DNA of 64,000 nt from positions 62,001 through 126,000 of the forward strand of contig CAWKOX010000033.1 of NCBI GenBank assembly GCA_963851095.1, written 5' to 3'. Positions 16,251 through 24,380 of this stretch are shown here, piece after piece. This DNA comes from Oleispira sp963851095. GTDB taxonomy: Bacteria; Pseudomonadota; Gammaproteobacteria; Pseudomonadales; Oceanobacteraceae. How positions within the stretch are numbered: position 1 is the stretch's first letter; every line of letters starts with the position of its first letter. Made by a program: the position numbers and the translations under genes. The notes beneath the pieces were generated by a model, which was not told the DNA's origin, made no database searches, and was given only the letters and a program-made list of their open reading frames with translations.

Positions 16251-19043
16251 ATGACTATGATGAATAAAATAGTCAGTATTGCACTTGTATCATCTTTGGC
16301 TGGCTTCCTCGCAGCATGCAGTAGCAGTTCTAGTGATAAAGACGGTCTGCCTGTAGAATTGACCCCCTTAGAGCAAGCGCTCGCCAAAGGCGATGCTAGC
16401 CTTGTAAGTGATGGTGATATATTTCGCACCGAAGCGCTAAAATACATTGAACAAAAAAACACCCTCTTTCATGCCGATATCCAGCAGATATTAAATCTTA
16501 ATCATGATGGCTCAACGAAGGCTGACGGCTCTAGTCTGACCGACATCTCCTGGGATGCGACCCATGATGCTGCGCAATTGAATGCGCAGTTTAGTTATAA
16601 CGCTCCTTTATTATTTTCTAATGCCACTCACAATGATGATAGTGAGGTTGTTCGTCAGCTCGCTATTATTGGTAGCGAGAAAGTAGAAAACGGTGTTAGC
16701 CGCTACCTGGTAATGGGGAGCAACCCCATGCGCAGTCTTAAGCGTGGTTTTGATGTTAACGACCAAATGCAATCGGTTATGCGAAACAGCTTGAAGTGGC
16801 TGAGTCAGCGCAGTGACTTCGATGTTAAGCCGTTAAATGTTGTTATTAGCCATCTAGATCAAAGTTATTATTTTCCGGACGAAATCGCCACACAAGAATG
16901 GTTAGATGCTCAATTACCCGAACAGGTTAACTATAATTTAGAAAATGCCTGTGACGCGGATTTACTCGCCAGTTGTATTACGGCTGATACCGATATACTC
17001 ATTATTTCGCAACAAGGATTAAGTGATAGTAGTAATATCGAAAATGTTATTAATCAGATTGATGCAGCTCAGAAAGCGAATATCGGCATTCTTTATATGC
17101 ATTGGGATGGCGGTTTAACAGATTTAGGTAAGGCGATACTTAACCGACTGCACGTCAGTTATGTTCGAGATAACTATTGGCAAAAAGCGATTTTAAAAAG
17201 TGCTAATCCGAGCGAACTTGCTTTTGAAACAGAATCTTCAATCGCGAGTATCCAGACACTGTTAACGTCACTGGGTAATACTAATATTGTTGTTGATTGG
17301 ACTCAGTGCGATGGTGAAAATTGCAGTGAAGTCGATGATTACCAAACCAATTTTTTAGCCGGCGTTTCTCAGGTTAGAAATAATCTTAGAGCATTAGAAA
17401 ACAATCAAACCAATATTTTTGCGCCAGAAAATACGAATAACGAAAATTATCGCCTAGAAAAATATCTTGTTTTATTATCCGATTCTTTGCGTCAAGACGT
17501 TACTTATCCTATGGATAAAGTCACTACACCGGATATTCAATTTTTGTCCGCGATGTATACCGACTATGCCAATTATATTACACGCTCGATCAATGCAGTC
17601 CCAAAAGATTTAGGCAACTATAGTCGCAGTGACTTTTCTACGGCCCCACGAATTGAAAAAACAGTTAGTTTATTGAGTAAAAAAAGTTTTCGCGCTGCGG
17701 GTGTTTATGCAATTCCGGGGCAAACAGTAAAGGTGACGCGATTAGACAGTGCCGATCTAACGACTAAAGTATTTATCAGTAGCGTTCGTGATGGTGCAAC
17801 GCATTGGTATGCAGAAAATGGTTATACCCGACCACGACATTTGAAAAGTGCATACCTAGAAGTTAAGCCAGGTGAAAGTATTGAATTTACCTCTGCTATC
17901 GGTGGCCCTATTCAGGTGTATTTTTCAGAAAATGATTTGAACACCCAGTTTAAATTTGAAAATGTTGGCCAGCATCCGTTTTGGGCAACGAGCGCAGACG
18001 ATGAAAGTTTTGCCATTCAAATGGGCGAAGACTTATTTGATTGGGCAGAAGTCGCAACCCCCGGTTTTGAAGTACATTCCAAGGCCGATAAAATGCAAAA
18101 CTCAATTAGCGGTTGGAACAGCGCTGCTGAATTAGCCCAAGCCACTGAGCGTTATATGCATAATTTACCGCATGTACTCGCAGGCTTTAAAGGTCCTGGC
18201 ATTGATGAAGAGCCTGAAATTCATGACTTCGCTAAAAACAATAATTTAACCGTACAGACCATTGATATTGTTAAGCACATGAATGCCGACCAAGCGACTT
18301 GCGGCTACGGTTGTTCGGGTAACCCGTACGATGCTTACTGGAGCTATTCACCAACAGGACATGGTGATGTTCACGAACTAGGCCATGGCTTAGAGAAAAG
18401 TAAATTTCGTTTTGCTGGCTGGGAAGGCCATGCAACGACTAACCCTTATTCGTATTTCACCAAATACAATTATTACCTCGATACGGGCAATGATCCTTCG
18501 TGCCAGAGCCTACCGTTTAAGAGTTTATTTGATACCTTGAAAGCCAGCCAATCAGAACCTGACCCTGTTGCGTATATGCAAGCACAAGGGCTAACGGGCT
18601 GGAGTCAGGGGGTTTCCATGACTATTCAAATGATGATGGCAGGGCAGGCACAGGGATCGCTGACGAATGGCTGGTATTTATTAGCGCGTTTGCACATTTT
18701 AGAGCGCGAATTCTATAGCGCGACACGTAATGACGAGAATTGGGAAGCAATGAAAGTCAACTTAGGCTTGGCGAGTTATACGCGCGCAGAAGCGAATGCG
18801 ATGTCGAATAATGATTGGATGAATATAGCGACCTCAGTTGCTTTGCAAAAAGACATGCGAGGGTTCTTAGCGATGTGGGGGCTACCCGCAAGCCAAGCTG
18901 CGAACGATCAAGTGGCGGCCTTAAGCTTACCTGCAATGAATAAGGTATTTTATGCCGCAGATGGTGCAGACTTTTGTAAGGGCCTTGATAAAACCCCTAT
19001 AACGGTGAGCGCTTCAATGGCTTGGCCAGCTGTTACACCTTAA
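16251..19043 (+). CDS. M60/ImpA-like metalloprotease lipoprotein
   Basis: A 930-residue protein with a lipoprotein signal: hydrophobic stretch, then LAAC with the lipidated Cys near residue 23 and a Ser-rich linker. The zinc motif is HELGH at residues 708-712, followed by GWEGHATTNP; this HExGH pattern is that of peptidase family M60 (enhancin-like). Size and build resemble Pseudomonas aeruginosa ImpA (about 920 residues), which cleaves mucin-type O-glycoproteins. A beta-rich region (about 480-570, with the pattern GVYAIPGQTVKVTR) precedes the peptidase domain, as in M60 proteins. Likely role: cleavage of glycoproteins at the cell surface. Start ATG at 16251; a second ATG lies 9 bases on. Stand-alone gene. 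Confidence 0.82.
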   Translation: MTMMNKIVSIALVSSLAGFLAACSSSSSDKDGLPVELTPLEQALAKGDASLVSDGDIFRTEALKYIEQKNTLFHADIQQILNLNHDGSTKADGSSLTDISWDATHDAAQLNAQFSYNAPLLFSNATHNDDSEVVRQLAIIGSEKVENGVSRYLVMGSNPMRSLKRGFDVNDQMQSVMRNSLKWLSQRSDFDVKPLNVVISHLDQSYYFPDEIATQEWLDAQLPEQVNYNLENACDADLLASCITADTDILIISQQGLSDSSNIENVINQIDAAQKANIGILYMHWDGGLTDLGKAILNRLHVSYVRDNYWQKAILKSANPSELAFETESSIASIQTLLTSLGNTNIVVDWTQCDGENCSEVDDYQTNFLAGVSQVRNNLRALENNQTNIFAPENTNNENYRLEKYLVLLSDSLRQDVTYPMDKVTTPDIQFLSAMYTDYANYITRSINAVPKDLGNYSRSDFSTAPRIEKTVSLLSKKSFRAAGVYAIPGQTVKVTRLDSADLTTKVFISSVRDGATHWYAENGYTRPRHLKSAYLEVKPGESIEFTSAIGGPIQVYFSENDLNTQFKFENVGQHPFWATSADDESFAIQMGEDLFDWAEVATPGFEVHSKADKMQNSISGWNSAAELAQATERYMHNLPHVLAGFKGPGIDEEPEIHDFAKNNNLTVQTIDIVKHMNADQATCGYGCSGNPYDAYWSYSPTGHGDVHELGHGLEKSKFRFAGWEGHATTNPYSYFTKYNYYLDTGNDPSCQSLPFKSLFDTLKASQSEPDPVAYMQAQGLTGWSQGVSMTIQMMMAGQAQGSLTNGWYLLARLHILEREFYSATRNDENWEAMKVNLGLASYTRAEANAMSNNDWMNIATSVALQKDMRGFLAMWGLPASQAANDQVAALSLPAMNKVFYAADGADFCKGLDKTPITVSASMAWPAVTP

Positions 19044-19097
19044 TCAATATATCTTTTAACGTAAGCCCGCAGTAAAAATTGGTTTCCGCGAAAAAAG

Positions 19098-19123
19098 AAT
19101 AGGGGCTTGCAAAAGCCTCTATT
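19098..19123. terminator. Hairpin downstream of the M60 gene
   Basis: AATAGGGGCT (19098-19107) pairs with AGCCTCTATT (19114-19123), allowing one G-T pair. An A-run precedes it, so the T-run would lie on the minus strand. The rest of the gap to 19347 holds only the repeated motif CACTCCTCAT and the promoter region of the next gene. Confidence 0.45.
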
Positions 19124-19306
19124 CGAGTCAAATTAAACGACCCTGTTGTGGTTGAAAGCTGATTTTTTCAAACTATTACGACATTAAGTGCACTCATTAG
19201 TATTTTCCTTCAATACTCGACTCGAAGAATCGCTAAGCCCCTTCATCCACTCCTCATCCATTCCTCGCTCACTCCTCATAACTTTCTTTGCAATTTCACG
19301 AATTCT

Positions 19307-19333
19307 GTATATGATTCGTATATGGTTTATATA
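19307..19333 (+). promoter_or_regulatory. Candidate operator with 11-bp-spaced repeats
   Basis: GTATATG occurs at 19307-19313 and again at 19318-19324, one helical turn apart, followed by the similar TTTATATA. It ends 14 bases before the ParD-like start, where a ribbon-helix-helix protein would bind to control its own gene. Confidence 0.4.
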
Positions 19334-19346
19334 TAGAGTGTAATGC

Positions 19347-19574
19347 ATGGGCATAGTGAAAATTTCTGAAGATCTGCATGAAGAAATCCGTAAATCAAGC
19401 AGCGTGATGACTCGATCTATCAATTCACAAGCTGAGTTCTGGATGAAGATGGGCATGCTGGCCGAGCTTAATCCTAATCTAACGTATGCTGAAATTATTC
19501 AGCAGCAGTTAAAGCAGCAAGAGTTTGATGTGAGTGTTTGCGACTTGCAGGTTGTGGCAGGCGGGCAGAAGTAA
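19347..19574 (+). CDS. ParD-like ribbon-helix-helix protein
   Basis: A 75-residue protein starting MGIVKISEDLHEEIRKSS, a short strand followed by helices as in ribbon-helix-helix DNA-binding proteins. It then reads SINSQAEFWMKMGMLAELNPNLTYAEII, the pattern of the ParD-like family. ParD proteins are antitoxins to ParE, but no ParE/RelE toxin is adjacent; the following gene, one base after the stop, is methionine aminopeptidase. This is a candidate autoregulator of that two-gene operon. Direct repeats upstream are a plausible operator. Confidence 0.72.
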   Translation: MGIVKISEDLHEEIRKSSSVMTRSINSQAEFWMKMGMLAELNPNLTYAEIIQQQLKQQEFDVSVCDLQVVAGGQK

Positions 19575-19575
19575 G

Positions 19576-20358
19576 ATGAGTCGTTCACCCTCTACCAATG
19601 TTAAGAGTGCTGAAGAAATTATTTTGATGCGTGAATCTGGGCGTTTATTAGCGCAGGTTTTTGCCATGTTGGATGATTTTATAGTCAGTGGCATCACCAC
19701 TTTAGAGATTGATTCTAAGGTTGAAGATTTTATCGTCAATACGCTGAAGTCCCGCCCTGCGAGTAAGGGGCAGTACGGCTATCAATTCACCCTGAATAGC
19801 TCAGTCAACGAAGTGATCTGCCATGGTGTTCCTAATAGTCATAAAGCTTTGAAACCGTCTGATATTGTTAATATCGATATTACTTTAGAAAAGAATGGTT
19901 TTATCGCCGACTCCAGCAAGATGTATGTATTAGACGGTGCGAGTGTTCAGGCGAAACGGCTGGTGAAAACGACCTATGAAGCATTATGGAAAGGCATAGA
20001 AGTCGTTCGCCCAGGGGCAACGTTGGGTGATATTGGCAATGCTGTTCAGCGCCACGCAGAAGCAGCAGGCTACAGCATTGTGCGCGAATATTGCGGCCAT
20101 GGCATTGGTCGTGAAATGCATGAAGAGCCTCAGGTTTTGCATTATGGCAAAGCTGGTTCTGGCCAAGTATTGGTGGCGGGAATGACGTTCACGATTGAGC
20201 CTATGGTTAACCAAGGCATTCGAAAAACGAAAACGTTGAAAGATGGCTGGACCGTTGTGACGAAAGACAAAAAATTATCGGCTCAGTGGGAGCATACTAT
20301 TTTGGTGACGGATACTGGGTATGAAGTTTTAACCTTGAGGGAAGAAGAGAAAATATAG
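19576..20358 (+). CDS. map: Type I methionine aminopeptidase
   Basis: A 260-residue cytosolic enzyme that removes the initiator methionine. Five metal ligands are recognisable: the Asp pair in NIDIT and ADSSKM, His in GHGIGREMHEEP, and Glu in FTIEPM and WEHTI. No N-terminal zinc-finger extension, so bacterial type Ia. I start at 19576 (ATG one base after the ParD-like stop) because the longer reading from 19534 would overlap that gene and lacks family similarity. The essential housekeeping map is normally beside rpsB; one in this setting is often a second copy. Confidence 0.88.
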   Translation: MSRSPSTNVKSAEEIILMRESGRLLAQVFAMLDDFIVSGITTLEIDSKVEDFIVNTLKSRPASKGQYGYQFTLNSSVNEVICHGVPNSHKALKPSDIVNIDITLEKNGFIADSSKMYVLDGASVQAKRLVKTTYEALWKGIEVVRPGATLGDIGNAVQRHAEAAGYSIVREYCGHGIGREMHEEPQVLHYGKAGSGQVLVAGMTFTIEPMVNQGIRKTKTLKDGWTVVTKDKKLSAQWEHTILVTDTGYEVLTLREEEKI

Positions 20359-20367
20359 CCAAGTTTT

Positions 20368-20398
20368 AAGCATCATTATAGAAATGATGCTTTTTTAT
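20368..20398. terminator. Terminator after map
   Basis: AAGCATCAT pairs with ATGATGCTT around a 7-base loop and is followed by TTTTTATTT. It lies between the convergent map and SDR genes. Confidence 0.85.
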
Positions 20399-20427
20399 TT
20401 GGCTTTAAAAGTTTTTCAGTGAAAAAT

Positions 20428-21357
20428 TTATTGAGACTTAGGGTTATTCAGCCCTTTCATCCAGGCTTCACTCATGTCCCATAACTTTTTCGCAGTCTCA
20501 GGGTTATTCGCTTCTTTAGTACTGCGTGAAGGTTTGCAATGAGAGAAGTATTTTCCTGCTAACTCAGCCGTGTTTTCATGACTCGCACAATACACTGTGG
20601 TTGCTGCGCCTTGATTTGGGTTTTTGGTTAATGGGCTGACGACTTTAAACAGTAGCGATAAAAACCCCGAGTCACGGCCAAAGCTGGTGGTAATCAATGC
20701 ACCTGGGTGGAGCGAGCAAGCCGTGAGGCCTTGATCTTGATAGCGACGTTGTAACTCGTTAGCAAACAGCGCATTGCACAACTTGGCTTGGCCATAAGCC
20801 ATAAATGGAAAAAATGTATCTGTTTTGTTTAGCGGAAACTTATTGAAATTTAGCTTCATTGGCATTCTATGAGACTCGCTAGAAACCATGACGATACGCG
20901 GTGCTTTTCCAGTTAATGCTTTTGCTTTTAAGAGCTGAGGCAATAAAAGTTGAGTCAGTAAAAAGTGACCGAAGTGACATACGCCTACGGTCATTTCTAA
21001 ACCTTCTTGTGTTTCTTGGTAGCTTGTAGGTACCAAGCCCGCATTGCAGATCAGTGTATCGATGGTTTCGTCTTTTACTTCAGTGCTGAAGCGTTTAATG
21101 CTATCTGCCGACGCAAGGTCTAGGGGGAAAAAGGCTAGTTCACTATTAGGGTGTAAGGCCTGGCAGCGACGTAACGCGTCTTCTCCTTTTTCTACATTGC
21201 GACAAGCAAAAATAATTTTAGCCCCAGCGCCCGCTAATGCTTGGGCGGTTTCAAAACCAATACCACAGTTTGAACCTGTAATAACAATGGTTCTTCCGGT
21301 GAGGTCTTTGCCTTGTAACACATCATTAGTACTGCTGCGTGCGCCGAGCTTTTTCAT
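20428..21357 (-). CDS. Short-chain dehydrogenase/reductase (retinol dehydrogenase-like)
   Basis: A 309-residue SDR enzyme. The cofactor motif is TGSNCGIG near residues 27-34, NAGLV follows at about 115, and the catalytic Ser and YxxxK lie in MVSSESHRM and YGQAKLCN. The sequence after YGQAK (LFANELQRRY) and the SLHPG block are typical of retinol-dehydrogenase/WW-oxidoreductase-like SDRs. The substrate is unknown. It lies 67 bases downstream of the amidase gene on the same strand and may be co-transcribed with it. Confidence 0.83.
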   Translation of the reverse strand: MKKLGARSSTNDVLQGKDLTGRTIVITGSNCGIGFETAQALAGAGAKIIFACRNVEKGEDALRRCQALHPNSELAFFPLDLASADSIKRFSTEVKDETIDTLICNAGLVPTSYQETQEGLEMTVGVCHFGHFLLTQLLLPQLLKAKALTGKAPRIVMVSSESHRMPMKLNFNKFPLNKTDTFFPFMAYGQAKLCNALFANELQRRYQDQGLTACSLHPGALITTSFGRDSGFLSLLFKVVSPLTKNPNQGAATTVYCASHENTAELAGKYFSHCKPSRSTKEANNPETAKKLWDMSEAWMKGLNNPKSQ

Positions 21358-21424
21358 TAATTAATACCTTGTTTCTTTTTTCTGATGTTTTCACGTTAAA
21401 TATTTAAATTATCGCCTGAAAAAA

Positions 21425-22900
21425 TTATGCGATTGATTTCTTCGTAGATTTTCTTGTTTTCTTTTTTGCGATCGTTTCGTGAATGTGTTGCCACGCTTTC
21501 ACTTCTTCTAGTTCATAGGCGAGTTCAAGTAATGTTTGATCCTCTCCATAACCGGCTGAAAACTGCATGCCAATCGGTAAATTTGTGCTGCTAGTTCCCA
21601 TGGGCAGAGAGATTGCTGGTTCACCAGTAATGTTTTGCAATGCTGCGAAAGGTGCAAACTCCGTCATGTTTTTTACAATAGTACTGGCAGGTAAGGCAGG
21701 GTTACAGATGAAGTTATTCTTCGGTGCAGGTGTTGTTAGTGTCGGGCATAACAATACATCGTAATGCTTGTGCAGTTGACGTGTAACCAGCGATGCTTTT
21801 TTTAATCGTCGAATAACAAAAGGCAGTCTTCCCATGTTACCAATAAAACTATTGCTTAAGTGTGCGCACAGTTTTTCAACGTTAGAGCCGTCAAAGCCCG
21901 GGCCTATCAAAGATTTTCCAAAACGATGTAGCGAGAAAAATAGTAACGAGTAGTAGGTTAAAAAATCATCGGCAATTTGATCTTCAAACGGAAAAGCGAC
22001 TTCTTCAACGTGATGACCCAAGCTTTCGCACAAAAGACTGGTCTCGGTCAGAGTACGCTGTACGTCAGGGTGAATTGAAATGCCTTTTATTGCGCCGGTA
22101 ATAAAACCAATTCGTAATCGTTTTTTACCTGGATTTTGAATATGCCCTAGAGAGACCAGCTTTTTGTTTTTAAAGTGTTTTTCAGCTTCAGCCATAAAGA
22201 GAGCCGTGTCTCTAACACTGCGAGTGAGTACACCTTCGTGGCCAACGTTAATCGGCAGGCTGTCGGTGCCATGCATATTTGCCAGTCTGTTTCGAGTTGG
22301 CTTTAATCCGACTAAACCACAGCAAGCAGCTGGAATGCGAATGGAGCCACCACCGTCGTTACCGTGAGCGATAGGGACGATACCCGCTGCGACTAATGCC
22401 GCGGCACCGCCTGATGAGCCACCTGTTGAGTGATTGATGTTCCAAGGGTTGCAAGTCGCGCCTTGTGCTAAAGATTCGGTGGTTGGCATGATCCCAAATT
22501 CGGGCATTGTGCTTTTACCTAAAATGGTGAGTCCGGTAGAAAGCATTTGGTCTGTGAACTCACCGTTCCTTTTTGCTGGTCTGCTAGCGACTGCGCGGCT
22601 TCCGAATAAAGTAGGCAGTCCTTTTACGTCTGTATTATCTTTTACAAAAGTGGGTACGCCTGCAAATGCCCCTCTTCCTGAATGAGATTGAGTATCTTGG
22701 CGTGCTTTTTTGATGGATAGATCATAAGAATCGGTCACGATGGCGTTTAGCTTGGGGTTCGCAAATTCGGCACGAGCGAGGGCGGCTTCGAGTACTTCTG
22801 TAGCACTTACTTCTTTATCTGCAATTCTTTTAGCGAGAGCAGTGGCGTCACAATCGCCCATTGCATCGTCTTTTATACTGCTGATTGTAAATTTGTTCAT
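21425..22900 (-). CDS. Amidase signature family hydrolase
   Basis: A 491-residue amidase. The Ser-cisSer-Lys catalytic set is visible: Lys in TFVKDNTDVKG and the two serines in STGGSSGGAAALVAAG, followed by HGNDGGGSIRIPAACCGLVGLKPTRNR in pieces that match the signature family. It probably hydrolyses a small amide; closeness to 6-aminohexanoate-cyclic-dimer hydrolase-type amidases is possible but not provable by eye. It is divergent from the zinc operon, with 240 bases between starts. The tail is very basic (KKKTRKSTKKS). Confidence 0.85.
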   Translation of the reverse strand: MNKFTISSIKDDAMGDCDATALAKRIADKEVSATEVLEAALARAEFANPKLNAIVTDSYDLSIKKARQDTQSHSGRGAFAGVPTFVKDNTDVKGLPTLFGSRAVASRPAKRNGEFTDQMLSTGLTILGKSTMPEFGIMPTTESLAQGATCNPWNINHSTGGSSGGAAALVAAGIVPIAHGNDGGGSIRIPAACCGLVGLKPTRNRLANMHGTDSLPINVGHEGVLTRSVRDTALFMAEAEKHFKNKKLVSLGHIQNPGKKRLRIGFITGAIKGISIHPDVQRTLTETSLLCESLGHHVEEVAFPFEDQIADDFLTYYSLLFFSLHRFGKSLIGPGFDGSNVEKLCAHLSNSFIGNMGRLPFVIRRLKKASLVTRQLHKHYDVLLCPTLTTPAPKNNFICNPALPASTIVKNMTEFAPFAALQNITGEPAISLPMGTSSTNLPIGMQFSAGYGEDQTLLELAYELEEVKAWQHIHETIAKKKTRKSTKKSIA

Positions 22901-23099
22901 GACCAGTTTCCTTCTCTTTTATAGAGAACTGTATTGAAGGTTGTCGTTATTTTTATAGTTCGATGGGTATAACTTATTGCCACTGGAAAGGATAAGCAAG
23001 GCATTAAAGGGGTGAATTGACGCCAGAAATTTTGCGTTAACTTGAGGTTATTTGGGTCTGTCTTCATTTGATGATAAAGATTTTTATTGAGCAATTTAG

Positions 23100-23114
23100 T
23101 GTTATATTATAACA
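23100..23114 (+). promoter_or_regulatory. Zur box
   Basis: TGTTATATTATAACA is a 7-1-7 perfect palindrome that matches the core of the proteobacterial Zur site (TGTTATA-N-TATAACA). It ends 26 bases before the start of the COG0523 GTPase gene. Under zinc-replete conditions Zur would block the operon; scarcity would release it. Confidence 0.85.
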
Positions 23115-23140
23115 TATCGCTTCTTTGATGAGGATCAAGC

Positions 23141-24343
23141 ATGAACAAACAAGATGATCGCTTACCGGTAACGGTTTTATCTGGATTTCTTGGGGCCGGG
23201 AAAACGACGTTGCTGAACCATATTCTTCATAATCGCGAAAGTCGTCGTATTGCGGTGATTGTTAATGATATGAGTGAAATTAATATTGATGCAACTCAGA
23301 TTAAAAATTCAGTCACGCTCAGTCGCACTGAAGAAAAACTCGTGGAGATGAGTAATGGCTGTATTTGCTGCACCTTACGTGAAGATCTTCTAGAAGAAGT
23401 GACGAAGATGGCGAAAGAAGGACGGTTCGATTATTTAGTGATCGAGTCGACGGGGATTTCGGAACCTTTACCTGTTGCCGAAACTTTCACTTTTGAAGAT
23501 GATCAGGGCGTGAGCCTTACTCATATTGTGCGCCTTGATACGATGGTGACGATGGTCGATGCCTTTAATTTTCTGAATGATTTTCATGAAGCCAAGCAGT
23601 TGTCAGAAACTGACGAATCATTAGGAGAAGACGACCAACGTAACGTAGCCGATTTGTTAGTCGACCAAATTGAGTTCTGCGATAAATTAATTATTAGTAA
23701 ATCCGATTTAATTAGCCGCGAACAGCTTGACGAGCTTCAAGGGATTTTAACCAGCTTAAATCCTGTGGCAGAGCAGATTATTGCTGATCATGGACAGGTG
23801 CCTTTAGATAAATTGTTGAATACACAGTCTTTCAGTTTTGATCGGGCTAAGCAAGATCCTGGTTGGTTGAAAGAAATGCGGGGTGAACATACTCCTGAAA
23901 CTGAAGAGTACGGTATTAGCAGTTTTAGTTATCAGGCACGGCGTCCTTTTCATCCGAAAAAGTTTTTTGATTTTCTTTATCAAGATTGGCCTCAAGGTAA
24001 GTTAATCCGTTCTAAAGGCTATTTTTGGTTGGCTAGTCGTCCGCAGTTTGCCGGTAATTGGCATCAAGCAGGGGGAATTGCGCACCATGGTCCAGCCGGT
24101 ATGTTTTGGAAGGCGGTGCCGGAAAATCAGTGGCCACAAGATGAGGAGTCTTTGTCTTATATCGAGTCGTTATGGGAAGAGCCTTTTGGTGATATGCGCC
24201 AAGAGCTGGTCTTCATTGGTCAACATATTGATGTCGCAGCAATACGCAAGTCGTTGGATGAATGCTTATTGAGCGAAGAGGAAGTCTTAGAAGGGCAATC
24301 ATCATGGCTGCGGTTAGATGACCCTTTTCCGGCTTGGCAATAA
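23141..24343 (+). CDS. zigA: COG0523 GTP-binding metallochaperone (ZigA/YciC type)
   Basis: A 400-residue G3E-family GTPase. The P-loop is GFLGAGKT (residues 15-22), the metal motif CICC lies at 74-77 and a G4-like motif SKSD follows near 190. A C-terminal domain has the pattern RRPFHPKKFFDFL shared by the COG0523 zinc-starvation subgroup. Such proteins are thought to pass zinc to needed enzymes when zinc is scarce. The Zur box just upstream and the zinc receptor downstream strongly support zinc over cobalt. First gene of a probable three-gene operon; the ribosome site is TGAGGATC. Confidence 0.9.
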   Translation: MNKQDDRLPVTVLSGFLGAGKTTLLNHILHNRESRRIAVIVNDMSEINIDATQIKNSVTLSRTEEKLVEMSNGCICCTLREDLLEEVTKMAKEGRFDYLVIESTGISEPLPVAETFTFEDDQGVSLTHIVRLDTMVTMVDAFNFLNDFHEAKQLSETDESLGEDDQRNVADLLVDQIEFCDKLIISKSDLISREQLDELQGILTSLNPVAEQIIADHGQVPLDKLLNTQSFSFDRAKQDPGWLKEMRGEHTPETEEYGISSFSYQARRPFHPKKFFDFLYQDWPQGKLIRSKGYFWLASRPQFAGNWHQAGGIAHHGPAGMFWKAVPENQWPQDEESLSYIESLWEEPFGDMRQELVFIGQHIDVAAIRKSLDECLLSEEEVLEGQSSWLRLDDPFPAWQ

Positions 24344-24380
24344 GCTTTATTCAATCTCTTTTATTTAAGTAGTTAATGTT

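Noticed and set aside
19184..19456. Minus-strand open frame across the ParD-like promoter
   Set aside because: It overlaps the promoter and start of the ParD-like gene and has no protein-like features.
19347..19574. Complete toxin-antitoxin system
   Set aside because: No ParE/RelE-type toxin gene is adjacent on either strand.
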